A stretch of 64,000 nt of DNA from Aristophania vespae (GCF_009906835.1 NZ_CP047652.1:877001-941000); one strand, 5' to 3'. Positions 46,301 to 56,810 are shown, counted from the stretch's first letter. A program made the numbers and translations. The notes: a model not told the origin generated them from the letters alone.

Positions 46301-47797
46301 ATGAGCACGGACCTGAAAAGAATTGTTTTTATGCGTTTTTCATTCAAATTTGGTTTAGGCTTATATTCTGCCCTGGTTAGTCAAAATCTTATGGCGCAGA
46401 CTTATGACGGGAAGGGGTCGCCAGACTTTGTGCCCCATACTCTACGCCAGGCCCTGGCTACGGCTTATTCAACTAATCCACAATTAAGAGAAGCTCGAGC
46501 ACAATTACGATCTATTGATGAGCAAATGCCTGCTGCTCAAAGCGGGTGGCGTCCTATAATTCAAGGATCAGGAGCCCTAAGTTATTACGAAGGTAATAAT
46601 GATAGTGTCTCGATGCAATCTGTTAATATACCAGGCCAAAAACCAATCCAAATGCCGATACATAGCGGCCAAAGCTATGCGACGCCTGGATATTCCGCAG
46701 GAGTGACAATAACCCAGCCCATTTATCAGGGTGGTCGTACTATTGCAGGCATTCGGCTGGCCAAAAACCAGATTATGGCGCAAAGGGCACGCTTAATTGC
46801 TACCGAACAAGAAGTTTTATTGGCGACAGTCAATGCTTATGTAAGTGTGGTACAAAATGAGCAACTTCTACAGATCAGCTTAAATAATGAAAAAGTACTA
46901 AGACAGCAGCTTAATGCCACAAATAAACGTTTTCGCTTAGGTGAGCTTAGCCGCACTGACGTTGCTCAGGCTCAGGGCGCCTTGGCAACTGCCTCAGCAC
47001 AAAGGCAGGAAGCCGAAGGTATTTTACAGCAGTCCCAGGCAACATATGCTCAAACGGTAGGTGTCCCGGCTGCCCCTAATTTAAAACCACCGCAAGCTTT
47101 AATTTTACCTGTTAAAAATGAAAAAGAAGTCATTTCTCAGGCTGTGCATAACAACCCTAGCGTTATTGCTGCCCTTTTTACCGAAGCACAACAAAAAGAC
47201 TCTGTTTCGGTTCAGATGGCGGCAATTTTACCTAAGGTTAGTGCTGAATTAGGATATCAAAATACACGCAATCAGGGTTCAGGTCATTCAAGTGCTGATA
47301 ATAAATATGCCCAGCTTGCCTTTCAGATTCCAATTTATCAAGGTGGAACGGAATATGCCGCCGTCAGGCAGGCACGACAAAATGCAGAAACAGCTCACCA
47401 TGAAGTCAATGTGCAAAGAAGGTTAGCCTTACAGAAAGCTGCGGCTAGCTGGCAACAAATGCTTGCTTCAAAAGAAAGCATTAAAAGCAACAAACTTGCT
47501 GTTTCAGCCGGGGTTGCAGCGTTAGCAGGGGTTGAGAGACAGGCACTTTTAGGCACAAGCAGTACGTTAGAAGTTTTGCAGCAACAGCAAACACTTTTGC
47601 AAGCTCAGCAAACATTGGTGCAAAATATTGCGACCTACGTTTTTAGTTCATATTCAACAGCAGCAGCTATTGGCCGTTTAACAGCGATAGATCTTAAACT
47701 GAATGTCCCTTTATATGATGAAAAAGCTTATTTTAAAGCTGTTGATGGTCGTCTATGGGGAACGGGAGATTACGCTGTTAATCAACCAGGACGTTAA
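46301..47797 (+). CDS. tolC: TolC family outer membrane protein
   Basis: This is an outer-membrane channel of type I secretion and tripartite efflux systems. The 498-residue protein has a signal-like start (FKFGLGLYSALVSQNLMAQ), then two homologous halves with long helices: LRQALATAYSTNPQLREARA, YSAGVTITQPIYQGGRT, RFRLGELSRTDVAQAQGALA, and in the second half AFQIPIYQGGTEYAAVRQA and LLGTSSTLEVLQQQQTLLQA. AAGG lies eight bases before the ATG; a start at 46331 would also leave a signal peptide. No pump gene adjoins it. Confidence 0.92.
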   Translation: MSTDLKRIVFMRFSFKFGLGLYSALVSQNLMAQTYDGKGSPDFVPHTLRQALATAYSTNPQLREARAQLRSIDEQMPAAQSGWRPIIQGSGALSYYEGNNDSVSMQSVNIPGQKPIQMPIHSGQSYATPGYSAGVTITQPIYQGGRTIAGIRLAKNQIMAQRARLIATEQEVLLATVNAYVSVVQNEQLLQISLNNEKVLRQQLNATNKRFRLGELSRTDVAQAQGALATASAQRQEAEGILQQSQATYAQTVGVPAAPNLKPPQALILPVKNEKEVISQAVHNNPSVIAALFTEAQQKDSVSVQMAAILPKVSAELGYQNTRNQGSGHSSADNKYAQLAFQIPIYQGGTEYAAVRQARQNAETAHHEVNVQRRLALQKAAASWQQMLASKESIKSNKLAVSAGVAALAGVERQALLGTSSTLEVLQQQQTLLQAQQTLVQNIATYVFSSYSTAAAIGRLTAIDLKLNVPLYDEKAYFKAVDGRLWGTGDYAVNQPGR

Positions 47798-47891
47798 ATT
47801 TTGCCATCATTTTTAAAAGAGCTCTTCGATTAAAGTTCAAGCTACGTTAATCTAAGCCAACCATAAATTTGACCCTAATTATTGGAAAACC

Positions 47892-50597
47892 ATGTCAGAG
47901 CAATATAACTCTTCACTCAAAGAGTCTCAGTTAGAAAAAAATTTCATACCTCAAAATTACGAGGCCGAGTGCTATCGAATTAGTGAAGAAAGAGGGGACT
48001 TTAAAGCCGATCCGACAAAAGAAGGAGACGCTTTTTCTATAATGTTCCCGCCACCAAATGTTACAGGCACACTTCACCTAGGTCATGCTCTGACCTTTAC
48101 TTTACAAGATATATTAATTCGCTGGAAACGCCAGAAGGGTGCTAATGTGCTGTTTCAACCTGGAACAGATCATGCGGGCATAGCCACACAAATGGTGGTT
48201 GAACGTGCACTCGATAAAGAAGGCATTAGTCGAAAAAAAATTGGCCGCGATGCTTTTACAAAGCGTGTATGGGAATGGAAAGAAGAATATGGCGGCACAA
48301 TTATCAATCAGCTTCGCAAATTAGGCATTTCAGCTGATTGGGAGCGTGAACGCTTTACGATGGATGAGGGCCTTTCAAATGCTGTAAAAAAGGTTTTTGT
48401 TCAGCTCTATAATGAAGGCTTTATCTATCGCGATAAGCGCCTTGTAAATTGGGATCCGGAATTTCGCTCAGCTATTTCTGATTTAGAAGTCAATAACCGT
48501 GAAGTAAAAGGATCAATGTGGTATATTCGCTATCCTTTAAAAGATAGTGATAAGTCGATAACCATTGCGACAACACGCCCCGAAACCATGTTGGGTGATG
48601 TCGCCGTGGCTGTTAATCCACAAGATGAACGATATAAAGATCTTATCGGACAAACATTAATTCTACCTCTTACAGGTCGTGAAATAGTTATTATTGGAGA
48701 TGAGCATTCTGATCCTGAAAAAGGCACAGGCGCTGTAAAAATTACACCTGCTCACGATTTTAATGATTTTGAAGTTGGTAAACGTCACGATCTTTCGGCC
48801 ATCACAATCTTAGATGAAGGCGCTTTAATATGGTTAGACGAGATTGAAAATGACCTTCAGTCCGTTGAAGGTTTGGCCGACCCAGCCTTTGTAAAAGCTT
48901 TGGCTGGGTTGCATCGTGATGAAGCACGCAAAAAAATTGTAGCCGAACTGGAACGTCTCGAATTTCTGGAGAAAATAGAGCCCCATACCCTTCAAGTGCC
49001 GACGGCTGACAGGGGCGGGGCCATTGTGGAACCGCGCCTTACATTGCAATGGTATTGTGATGCTGCCAAATTGGCTGTTCCGGCTATAAAAGCTGTCGAA
49101 ACAGATAAAATTGTTTTTGAACCTCGTCAGTGGGAAAATACATTTTTTGCCTGGATGCGTGATTTGCAACCATGGTGTATTAGCCGCCAGCTTTGGTGGG
49201 GTCATCGTATTCCGGCATGGTATGGCTCTGACGGCAAAACTTACGTAGCTGAAACTAAAGAAGAGGCACAGGCACAGGCAGGTGAATCTATTGTCTTGCA
49301 ACAAGATGAAGACGTGCTTGATACATGGTTCAGCTCAGCTCTTTGGCCGTTTTCAACATTGGGATGGCCAGAAAAAACCGATAGCCTGAAACGTTATTAC
49401 CCAACATCAGTCCTTGTTACAGGTTTTGATATCATCTTTTTCTGGGTCTCAAGAATGATGATGATGGGATTACACTTCATGCAGGAAGTGCCATTCCATA
49501 AAGTCCTTATTCATGGCTTAGTGCGTGATGAAAAAGGGCAGAAAATGTCCAAATCAAAAGGCAATGGTATCGATCCACTTGATCTTATCGCAGAATTTGG
49601 TGCGGACGCCACTCGTCTGGCTATTTGTGCCGGGGCAGGACCTGGACGTGATATTAAGTTAGGCCGCACTCGCGTTGAAGAACATCGTGCCTTCATTACC
49701 AAATTATGGAATGCAGCTCGTTTCCTTCAAATGAATGGAGCCGCGTTTGACTCAAGCTTTAATCCTGAAACAGTTCAAACTACTCTTGGACGATGGATTA
49801 TTGAAGAAGCACGTCAGGCAGCCGACACTGCCAACGCCGCGTTAGAGGCTTCGCGTTTCGATGATTACGCCCGTTGCTGCTATCATTTCATATGGAATAT
49901 TTTCTGCGACTGGTTCCTCGAGCTTTCAAAGCCGCTTTTAAATAGCACTGGCAGCCAAACAGAAGAAATTAAAAAAGTCAGCGCTTACACACTCTCTATT
50001 ATACTGCGTATGATGAGCCCAATTACCCCATTTGTAACATCGACTTTATGGACAAAACTGGGCTATGAGGGTGCTGTAGAAGAAACAAAATGGCCAGTTC
50101 TACCTAAAATTCTACACGCAGAAGACGCTCGTGAGGAAGTAAACTGGCTTATAAAACTGATTACAGAAGTACGGGCTGTACGTTCAGAAATGAATGTTCC
50201 TCCCTCTCAGAAAGCACCTATAATTTTAAAAGATGCTGCTCAGCATAAATTTGCATGGGCTGAGCAATGGGAAGAGGCTCTCAGCCGCATGGCAAGAGCA
50301 TCATCCATAAAAAGTCTGACAGGTGAAGCGCCAAAAAGTTCTGCCCAAATCGTGCTGGATGAAGCTACAATCATTATTCCACTAGAAGGATTAATTGACC
50401 TGGATGCTGAAAGAGCGCGCTTAACAAAAGAAATATCTCGCCTTGAAGGAGAGATTGATAAGGTAGAGCGCAAATTAAGCAATGAAAATTTCGTAGCGCG
50501 CGCTAAGCCAGAAGTTGTTCAAGAAAATCGTGACAGACTTGAAATATTTCAAGCAGAAATTACCAAACAGAAAGCCGCTTTAACGCGCTTAAGCTGA
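47892..50597 (+). CDS. valS: valyl-tRNA synthetase
   Basis: ValS charges tRNA-Val. The 901-residue class I enzyme has the HIGH-type signature PPPNVTGTLHLGHAL near residue 53, TTRPETMLGDVAVAV in the editing domain, WCISRQLWWGHRIPAWY, the KMSKSKGNGIDP loop (near 550) and an anticodon-binding domain. The C-terminal coiled-coil arm (LDAERARLTKEISRLEGEID) distinguishes ValRS from IleRS and LeuRS. It is followed by two hairpins. Confidence 0.97.
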   Translation: MSEQYNSSLKESQLEKNFIPQNYEAECYRISEERGDFKADPTKEGDAFSIMFPPPNVTGTLHLGHALTFTLQDILIRWKRQKGANVLFQPGTDHAGIATQMVVERALDKEGISRKKIGRDAFTKRVWEWKEEYGGTIINQLRKLGISADWERERFTMDEGLSNAVKKVFVQLYNEGFIYRDKRLVNWDPEFRSAISDLEVNNREVKGSMWYIRYPLKDSDKSITIATTRPETMLGDVAVAVNPQDERYKDLIGQTLILPLTGREIVIIGDEHSDPEKGTGAVKITPAHDFNDFEVGKRHDLSAITILDEGALIWLDEIENDLQSVEGLADPAFVKALAGLHRDEARKKIVAELERLEFLEKIEPHTLQVPTADRGGAIVEPRLTLQWYCDAAKLAVPAIKAVETDKIVFEPRQWENTFFAWMRDLQPWCISRQLWWGHRIPAWYGSDGKTYVAETKEEAQAQAGESIVLQQDEDVLDTWFSSALWPFSTLGWPEKTDSLKRYYPTSVLVTGFDIIFFWVSRMMMMGLHFMQEVPFHKVLIHGLVRDEKGQKMSKSKGNGIDPLDLIAEFGADATRLAICAGAGPGRDIKLGRTRVEEHRAFITKLWNAARFLQMNGAAFDSSFNPETVQTTLGRWIIEEARQAADTANAALEASRFDDYARCCYHFIWNIFCDWFLELSKPLLNSTGSQTEEIKKVSAYTLSIILRMMSPITPFVTSTLWTKLGYEGAVEETKWPVLPKILHAEDAREEVNWLIKLITEVRAVRSEMNVPPSQKAPIILKDAAQHKFAWAEQWEEALSRMARASSIKSLTGEAPKSSAQIVLDEATIIIPLEGLIDLDAERARLTKEISRLEGEIDKVERKLSNENFVARAKPEVVQENRDRLEIFQAEITKQKAALTRLS

Positions 50598-50606
50598 CTG
50601 TAAATT

Positions 50607-50643
50607 ATAGCCAGAAAGAACATTGTGATGACTTTCTGGCTAT
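50607..50643 (+). terminator. hairpin after valS
   Basis: ATAGCCAGAAAG (50607-50618) pairs perfectly with CTTTCTGGCTAT (50632-50643) around a 13-nt loop, nine bases after the valS stop. No U-run follows. Confidence 0.55.
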
Positions 50644-50675
50644 TGAACCACCAATGTGAAGTAAGAACCTTTTAG

Positions 50676-50718
50676 TAAGCCACTAAATTTTAACATTAAT
50701 GCTAAATTTAGTGGCTTA
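50676..50718 (-). terminator. hairpin after ilvD
   Basis: TAAGCCACTAAATTT (50676-50690) pairs perfectly over 15 bp with AAATTTAGTGGCTTA (50704-50718). It lies 44 bases beyond the ilvD stop and opposes the valS hairpin, consistent with a terminator between convergent genes. Confidence 0.55.
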
Positions 50719-50762
50719 TACTCAGTCAAAATACGCTAAAATATTCTTTCTTCAAAAATATA

Positions 50763-52616
50763 CTAACGCTTTTTAACAATAATCTGACTCAGATCACGAA
50801 CTGCGCCATGTGCTGCACTTGTGGTCATGGCTGCGTAAGCTTGCAGGGCACGAGACACTTGACGTTCACGTTCTGGCTGCCACGCATTTTTGCCTTTCTG
50901 ATTCATAATATCACGGCGTGCTGCCAAAATATCTTCAGATACTGAAAGATGAAGGCGGCGTTTTGGAATATCGATTTCGATAATATCACCTTCTTCAACC
51001 AGACCAATAAGTCCACCTTCAGCAGCCTCTGGCGAAATATGTCCAACTGAAAGTCCTGAACTTCCGCCAGAAAAACGTCCATCAGTAATAAGGGCACATT
51101 CAGCACCTAACCCGATAGATTTTAAATAACTTGTGGGGTAGAGCATCTCCTGCATGCCAGGGCCACCTTTTGGCCCTTCATAACGAATAACAACAACATC
51201 TTTGGCAATAATGGATTTTGACAAAATGGCCTTTACAGCATCTTCCTGGCTGTCAAAAACGCGTGCACGTCCGGTAAAATTGAGAATAGATTCATCTACA
51301 CCGGCTGTTTTAACAATAGCACCATCTTCGGCCAAATTCCCATAAAGAACAGCTAAACCACCATCTTGAGAAAAAGCATGGTCCTTGTCACGAATAACAC
51401 CATTGGTGCGATCAGTATCTAATTCTTTATAGCGATTTGCCTGAGAAAAAGCCTCGGTGGTACGAACACCACCTGGGGCTGCCTTAAAGCGTTTAACAGC
51501 TTCTGGGTTACCATGTGTAATATCCCATTGCTGCAAAGCCTCATCTAAAGAAGAACTATGAACAGAGAATACATCTTTATGGAGTAAACCGGCACGGTCT
51601 AATTCTCCCATAATGGCAGGGATGCCACCAGCACGGTGAACATCTTCCATATGCACATTTGCTTTGGCAGGAGAGACTTTGCACAAATTAGGCACTTTAC
51701 GAGATAAGCGATCAATATCACTCATTGTAAATTCAATTTCAGCCTCATGTGCTGCTGCCAAAAGATGAAGAACCGTATTAGTAGATCCTCCCATGGCGAT
51801 ATCCAGGGTCATGGCATTATCAAAAGCATGACGCGTTGCTATTGATCGTGGCAGTACTTTTATATCATCCTGCTCATAGTAACGTCGTGCCAATGCCACA
51901 ATTGAACGACCAGCTTCTAAAAATAATTCGCGTCTGTCAGCATGTGTCGCCAGCAAAGACCCATTTCCAGGCAAAGACAGGCCCAAAGCTTCGGTTAAAC
52001 AATTCATTGAATTGGCAGTGAACATTCCTGAACATGAACCACATGTAGGGCAGGCTGAGCGCTCAATTTGCTCAGATTCAGCTTCTTGTACACGATCATC
52101 CGCAGCAGCAACCATTGATGTCACAAGATCAACGGCTTTTTCTATACCATCAATATTAGTGCGCCCTGCTTCCATCGGACCACCAGATACAAAAATAGTT
52201 GGAATATTAAGGCGTAAAGACGCCATTAACATGCCCGGAGTAATTTTATCGCAGTTGCTGATACAAATTAAAGCATCAGCACAATGAGCATTAACCATAT
52301 ATTCGACGGAATCAGCAATAAGCTCACGTGAAGGGAGAGAATAGAGCATCCCTCCATGTCCCATGGCGATACCATCATCAATGGCTATAGTGTTAAACTC
52401 ACGCGCAATACCGCCAGCCTCTTTAACAGAAGACGCAACTAAATCACCAAGATCTTTTAAATGTACATGCCCCGGAACAAATTGCGTGTAAGAGTTTGCA
52501 ATTGCGATAATGGGCTTGCCAAAATCTCCCTCTTTCATCCCGGTAGCGCGCCAAAGAGCCCGTGCACCGGCCATGTTACGTCCGTGAGTACTGGTGCGTG
52601 ATCGGTAAGCGGGCAT
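50763..52616 (-). CDS. ilvD: dihydroxy-acid dehydratase
   Basis: IlvD is an Fe-S enzyme that dehydrates dihydroxy acids in valine, isoleucine and pantothenate precursor synthesis. The 617-residue protein starts [20 protein letters not shown]. Cluster cysteines are in [11 protein letters not shown] and [19 protein letters not shown], with [25 protein letters not shown] and [10 protein letters not shown] downstream. The start at 52616 is set by GAGG six bases upstream; a longer frame adds four residues. Confidence 0.97.
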   Translation of the reverse strand: MPAYRSRTSTHGRNMAGARALWRATGMKEGDFGKPIIAIANSYTQFVPGHVHLKDLGDLVASSVKEAGGIAREFNTIAIDDGIAMGHGGMLYSLPSRELIADSVEYMVNAHCADALICISNCDKITPGMLMASLRLNIPTIFVSGGPMEAGRTNIDGIEKAVDLVTSMVAAADDRVQEAESEQIERSACPTCGSCSGMFTANSMNCLTEALGLSLPGNGSLLATHADRRELFLEAGRSIVALARRYYEQDDIKVLPRSIATRHAFDNAMTLDIAMGGSTNTVLHLLAAAHEAEIEFTMSDIDRLSRKVPNLCKVSPAKANVHMEDVHRAGGIPAIMGELDRAGLLHKDVFSVHSSSLDEALQQWDITHGNPEAVKRFKAAPGGVRTTEAFSQANRYKELDTDRTNGVIRDKDHAFSQDGGLAVLYGNLAEDGAIVKTAGVDESILNFTGRARVFDSQEDAVKAILSKSIIAKDVVVIRYEGPKGGPGMQEMLYPTSYLKSIGLGAECALITDGRFSGGSSGLSVGHISPEAAEGGLIGLVEEGDIIEIDIPKRRLHLSVSEDILAARRDIMNQKGKNAWQPERERQVSRALQAYAAMTTSAAHGAVRDLSQIIVKKR

Positions 52617-52762
52617 AAAGAACCTCATTCTAAAAGACTATTTTTGGTAATAAAAAACTAAAATTTTACGGTTATCAAGCAATATATGAAAAAATAATAT
52701 ATCACTAGCTATAAACTTATTTTAAGCACATAATTAATATCGTTATCAAAAGGAGATTTATC

Positions 52763-53326
52763 ATGCCTGAGTCTGCGACTAAAAAAGCAAAGACTAAGTC
52801 TATAATTTTAGGTGGTGGCTGTTTTTGGTGCGTTGAAGCAATTTTCAATGGCCTTAGAGGTGTAATATCTTCAAATCCTGGTTATGCTGGGGGGCATTTA
52901 AAAAATCCTTCTTACGAAGCCGTATGCACTGGTCAGACAGGCCATGCCGAAGTTGTTGAGGTCATGTTTGACCCGCAAGAAATTTCGCTTGAAGATATTT
53001 TACGTGTATTTTTTACAACACATGACCCAACCCAGCTTAATCGGCAGGGAAATGACATTGGCACACAATATCGCTCTGTTATATTTGGCGATGAAGAGCA
53101 AAAGAAAGTCGCTCAAAAAATTAAAGAAGAAATTGAGGCTGAAAAATTATGGCCCGATCAGATTGTGACATCTATAGAAGGGCCCGCACAGTTTTGGGAA
53201 GCCGAAACAAAGCATCACGACTATTTTGCACGTAACCCAGATACGGCCTATTGCGCCGCTGTCGTTGCTCCTAAAGTGGCAAAAGCACGTAAATTATATA
53301 GAGATCGTCTTAAAAAAGCAGATTAA
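52763..53326 (+). CDS. msrA: peptide-methionine (S)-S-oxide reductase
   Basis: MsrA reduces methionine S-sulfoxide in oxidised proteins. The 187-residue protein has the catalytic Cys in GGGCFWCVEAIF near residue 20, GYAGGHLKNPSYE, HAEVVEVMFDP, FFTTHDPTQLNRQGNDIGTQ, YRSVIF and HHDYFARNP. A second Cys (YCAAVV) may serve in resolution. AAAAGGAG precedes the ATG by seven bases. Confidence 0.97.
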   Translation: MPESATKKAKTKSIILGGGCFWCVEAIFNGLRGVISSNPGYAGGHLKNPSYEAVCTGQTGHAEVVEVMFDPQEISLEDILRVFFTTHDPTQLNRQGNDIGTQYRSVIFGDEEQKKVAQKIKEEIEAEKLWPDQIVTSIEGPAQFWEAETKHHDYFARNPDTAYCAAVVAPKVAKARKLYRDRLKKAD

Positions 53327-53329
53327 TTC

Positions 53330-53370
53330 TTGCCAAAAGCCTTGTTTTCTACTGACAAGGCTTTTGGCAA
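53330..53370. terminator. bidirectional hairpin between msrA and the ABC genes
   Basis: TTGCCAAAAGCCTTGT (53330-53345) and ACAAGGCTTTTGGCAA (53355-53370) form a perfect 16-bp stem with a 9-nt loop between two convergent genes, directly after the msrA stop. Confidence 0.65.
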
Positions 53371-53378
53371 ATATAAAA

Positions 53379-54704
53379 TTAATCTTCATCTTCTAGTAAA
53401 AGTCGATCGGATTCTTCATCATAAATGAAAATCCCGGCATAACGCCCCCACGAAATTACAGTGTTTAATGTCTGGCGCGCGTAATTCTCTGACATTGTCT
53501 TTTCAAGCAAAGCTCTAATAGGCTCTGCGCTTAAACTATGATTTGAGCGCTCATCAAGAATATTGCGAATATGTCTAAGCAAGGGAAGAGCATGAAGAAG
53601 GGCGGTCCTCATAATATCGCGACGCGCATCAGCATCACCTTCAACAAATAACCTACCTCTATGAGTCAGAATTATATCACCATCTTCTAGCTCAGCTAAT
53701 TCTAAAAGCTGCAATGTTTCACCAAGGGGAAGAAGATCATCCAACGTCATTTGTAAACGTTGGGCTAGTTCGGGTAAGTCAGCATGAGCAGAAAAAGGCT
53801 CATTTCCCAAAACCTCAATCAACCCCGCTAAAGTTTCGATTGAAAGATCCGGCAAGGGGATAAAGTTTTCATCTTCAAGCTCTTTGGCCGAATTGTTAGC
53901 TGAAATCTCCAAAATTTCAGCTTCAGAAATAGTTGGAGCCCGAGGCGTCATAAGTGAATAAACCTGATCTACAAAAGCCCTGAAAGAAGCATCTTGCCGG
54001 TTTCTCGGATGGGCAAAAGGAACAGGAATTTCAAACGAAATTTTCCCCGGGGATGTAGAAAAAAGCAGAATTCGGTCACACATTAAAACAGCCTCTTCTA
54101 TAGCATGGGTGGCTAAAACCATTGCTTTAAGAGGCTGTAAGCGCCGTTCGCTCCATAATTCAATTAAGTCTGTACGTAAATTTTCTGCACTTAAAAGCTC
54201 AAGATTTAAAAAAGGCTCATCTAAAAGAAGCAAATCTGGATTACGAACCAGGGCACGGGCAAGGGCCGTTCTTTGACAAAAGGCCTCTGATAATTCACGG
54301 GGGAAAGCGCCTTCATAACCATCAAGATCCATAATTTCAGTAATATGGGCCACACGCTCGTCTTTTTCCTTGGCACTTAAAGAAGTCGCTTCAAGCGCAA
54401 GACGAATATTTTCACTAATGGTCAGCCAGGGAAAAAGAGCATCATTTTGCAATACAATTGAAACATGCTCAAAATCTTTAGGTTTAACAGGCCGGTCTTT
54501 CCAATAAATTTGCCCTCCAACAGGTTGATCTAACCCGCCCATAATATCTAATAAGCTTGACTTTCCTGAGCCTGAACGCCCAACAAGGCCAAGAATTTCG
54601 CCCTCTTTAACAGCTAAACTCACTTTTTCTACAACAACAATATCTTGCACCCGAGACTTACGCGAGGCTTGTGTGCAATCTTCCAAACGAAGAAGAGTTG
54701 TCAT
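53379..54704 (-). CDS. ABC transporter ATP-binding protein with AAA-associated C-terminal domain
   Basis: This is a 441-residue nitrate/sulfonate/taurine-type ABC ATPase. The first 240 residues hold LVGRSGSGKSSLLDIMGG (Walker A), LQNDALFPWLTI (Q loop), the signature region LSEAFCQRTALARALV and LLLLDEPFLNLE. The signature LSEAF departs from LSGGQ, but such variants occur in this group. The C-terminal 150 residues (LAGLIEVLGNEPFSAHADL, LTHRGRLFVEGDADARRDI) match the AAA-associated domain (PF09821), whose role is unknown. It overlaps the permease gene by four bases. No substrate-binding protein is encoded nearby. Confidence 0.85.
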   Translation of the reverse strand: MTTLLRLEDCTQASRKSRVQDIVVVEKVSLAVKEGEILGLVGRSGSGKSSLLDIMGGLDQPVGGQIYWKDRPVKPKDFEHVSIVLQNDALFPWLTISENIRLALEATSLSAKEKDERVAHITEIMDLDGYEGAFPRELSEAFCQRTALARALVRNPDLLLLDEPFLNLELLSAENLRTDLIELWSERRLQPLKAMVLATHAIEEAVLMCDRILLFSTSPGKISFEIPVPFAHPRNRQDASFRAFVDQVYSLMTPRAPTISEAEILEISANNSAKELEDENFIPLPDLSIETLAGLIEVLGNEPFSAHADLPELAQRLQMTLDDLLPLGETLQLLELAELEDGDIILTHRGRLFVEGDADARRDIMRTALLHALPLLRHIRNILDERSNHSLSAEPIRALLEKTMSENYARQTLNTVISWGRYAGIFIYDEESDRLLLEDED

Positions 54705-56266
54705 GAGTGCATCCTAAATCTACGATGAATATGAAAGCAGAGTGGTAATAAAAAGAAAAAAGTTAGCCCGTAAGACAAAGCCGTAACAAAAGCAAAAATA
54801 CCGAACTGGCTCCAGTAATTGCCTGTTCTAACAGCATTGAGCAAAATAGTACCTAAACCATGCTCCCATAAAAGATGGTGAGACGGAAGCATAATCCCTG
54901 TAAGCAATATAAGATTCCATAAGGGATATGAGGCTAATAAACATCCTCTAGCTAAACTTGGCAATAAAAGAGGCAGTTTAACCCGAAACCAGATAACATA
55001 TTTGCTTAAACGTAACCTATAAGCCATTTCCAGCAATTTATTACGCGTTACATCTTCATCTCTGTAAAAAACACTTTCTCCGTAAGCACCCTGCACCGCC
55101 AAGGCTAAGAGGAAAACGCTTGGTAAAAAGCTTCCTAATAAAGGAAATAATATAAAGCAGGGGAAAATTAAGCTGAAATAAGCCCAGTGACGGGCTCTAA
55201 AACGGAAATTTCTGGAACTCGTTAACGTTAATCCACCAACCATAACCCATAAGGCAAGGGCTAACCCCAGAGACACAGCCCATAAAATTAAACTTGAAAG
55301 GCCATTGAGCAATAAAGGCAAGACCGAGCCCGAGCCCATAGAGAACGCGATAAGTGAAATTAACAGACATAAAATGAATATTGTGAGATTAGACCATGAT
55401 TTACCAAGCTCACGGGAATAAAGCTCAATATTAGTTAGTTTTATAAGCGAAGATGACAGAACATCATAACGTTTTACACGCTTTAAAAGAGGCTTTACAA
55501 ATAATCTGTGAAAAAAGGCAACAAAAATAATAGTTGCTGCAGTCGTTTTACAAAAACCAATCAGATCAGATGCTTTAAAAGAAGCCAGAACATGGCCGCC
55601 TATACCGCGCTCTCCTGATGCTCCCCAAGAAGAAATAAGCCATTCCGCACCAAGAAATCTAACCCAAAAATTTGGCATGTCCAAAGCAATAGCCCGCGCC
55701 ATGGCCGGATAAGCTATCGGGATTTGCAATCTCCAAAATTGCTGCCACGGTTTTAAACGTAATGCCCTGGCACTTTTAACCAATAAAGGTGGAATTTGCC
55801 CCTCAATATTAAGAACAGCCGCCACACAACGCACGATCAAGCCAGAAGAAGCGATAAGGGCTACAGTCCAAAACCCATTAAAAATAAAAGCAAAAAAACC
55901 AACTAACGCTATAGCTGGGATGATAGATAATATTTTAACAAAAAACCGTAATGAAGAACGAAAGAAAGCTGAAAAGGAAGAACAAATAAGGAGGCCCAAA
56001 ACGACAATAATGGCCGAAAAAAAGGCCACACAAGCTTCTAAAAAGCTTGTGGCACAGTCATACCAAAAAGAATGCTGCCAAAAAAGCGAGAGTTCAGTAA
56101 AAGGCCAGGTAATGCCTAAAAAAGGGAGCCAGTAGCGGGCACTAAAAATAATGACCGCAAAAACAGAAAAGACGAGAAAAGCGCCGTTTTTTATACTGCG
56201 CTCCCTTATCATGAGATAGTGACCAATTCGCCTTAAATCCGACGAAAAATCTAAAGAACGTCTCAT
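54701..56266 (-). CDS. ABC transporter permease, two fused permease domains
   Basis: The 521-residue inner-membrane protein has about twelve hydrophobic segments arranged as two binding-protein-dependent permease units. The first EAA-like loop contains SARALRLKPWQQFWRLQIP (residues about 165-183). The second contains YRLRLSKYVIWFRVKLPLLL (about 405-425). One gene therefore supplies both permease subunits. It is co-transcribed with the ATPase that follows. The substrate is unknown. Confidence 0.82.
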   Translation of the reverse strand: MRRSLDFSSDLRRIGHYLMIRERSIKNGAFLVFSVFAVIIFSARYWLPFLGITWPFTELSLFWQHSFWYDCATSFLEACVAFFSAIIVVLGLLICSSFSAFFRSSLRFFVKILSIIPAIALVGFFAFIFNGFWTVALIASSGLIVRCVAAVLNIEGQIPPLLVKSARALRLKPWQQFWRLQIPIAYPAMARAIALDMPNFWVRFLGAEWLISSWGASGERGIGGHVLASFKASDLIGFCKTTAATIIFVAFFHRLFVKPLLKRVKRYDVLSSSLIKLTNIELYSRELGKSWSNLTIFILCLLISLIAFSMGSGSVLPLLLNGLSSLILWAVSLGLALALWVMVGGLTLTSSRNFRFRARHWAYFSLIFPCFILFPLLGSFLPSVFLLALAVQGAYGESVFYRDEDVTRNKLLEMAYRLRLSKYVIWFRVKLPLLLPSLARGCLLASYPLWNLILLTGIMLPSHHLLWEHGLGTILLNAVRTGNYWSQFGIFAFVTALSYGLTFFFLLPLCFHIHRRFRMHS

Positions 56267-56314
56267 AACATATTTGTAGGTGACCGGCTGATCATTTATC
56301 AGGTCTTTCTAAAG

Positions 56315-56794
56315 TTAAGACCTTTTTAAATGGCCAGTGCTGCCAAACCCTTTCTCACCTCTCTGAGTATCATCCAATGTCTCGCATATTTGCCATGCCA
56401 GCCTAACAACTGGAGCTAATATACCTTGGGCGATACGCATTCCCCTTTCAATCGTAAAGGGTTCTGAGCCGCCATTCATAATGATGATACCAATTTCACC
56501 GCGATAATCTTCATCAATAGTACCTGGCGTATTAGGTAACATAATTCCATGTTTGAGAGCCAAGCCTGAGCGAGGTCTTATTTGCAGCTCATAACCCGCA
56601 GGGATAGCAGCTTTTAAACCAGTGGGAATAACAGTCCTTTCACCAGCCTTGAGGGTTACAGAATCTGTAATTGCGGCAACAAAATCAACGCCAGCAGCAC
56701 CAGAAGTTGCATAATGAGGAAGATCAAGCCCCTCAAAATGAGGCAGAGTGACTACGTTAACTTTAACAAATGAAGAATTATCGTGACTATCCAT
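56315..56794 (-). CDS. dut: dUTP diphosphatase (dUTPase)
   Basis: Dut hydrolyses dUTP to dUMP, keeping uracil out of DNA. The 159-residue trimeric-type protein has all five motifs: ATSGAAGVDFVAA, RPRSGLALKHG, GTIDEDYRGEIGIIIMN, RGMRIAQGI and RGEKGFGSTG. Motif 5 has Glu-Lys in place of the usual small residues. ATG 56794 begins MDSHDNSSF, 16 bases after the coaBC stop. A longer frame would run back into coaBC. Confidence 0.95.
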   Translation of the reverse strand: MDSHDNSSFVKVNVVTLPHFEGLDLPHYATSGAAGVDFVAAITDSVTLKAGERTVIPTGLKAAIPAGYELQIRPRSGLALKHGIMLPNTPGTIDEDYRGEIGIIIMNGGSEPFTIERGMRIAQGILAPVVRLAWQICETLDDTQRGEKGFGSTGHLKRS

Positions 56795-56810
56795 ATTTAT
56801 AAAACACCAT

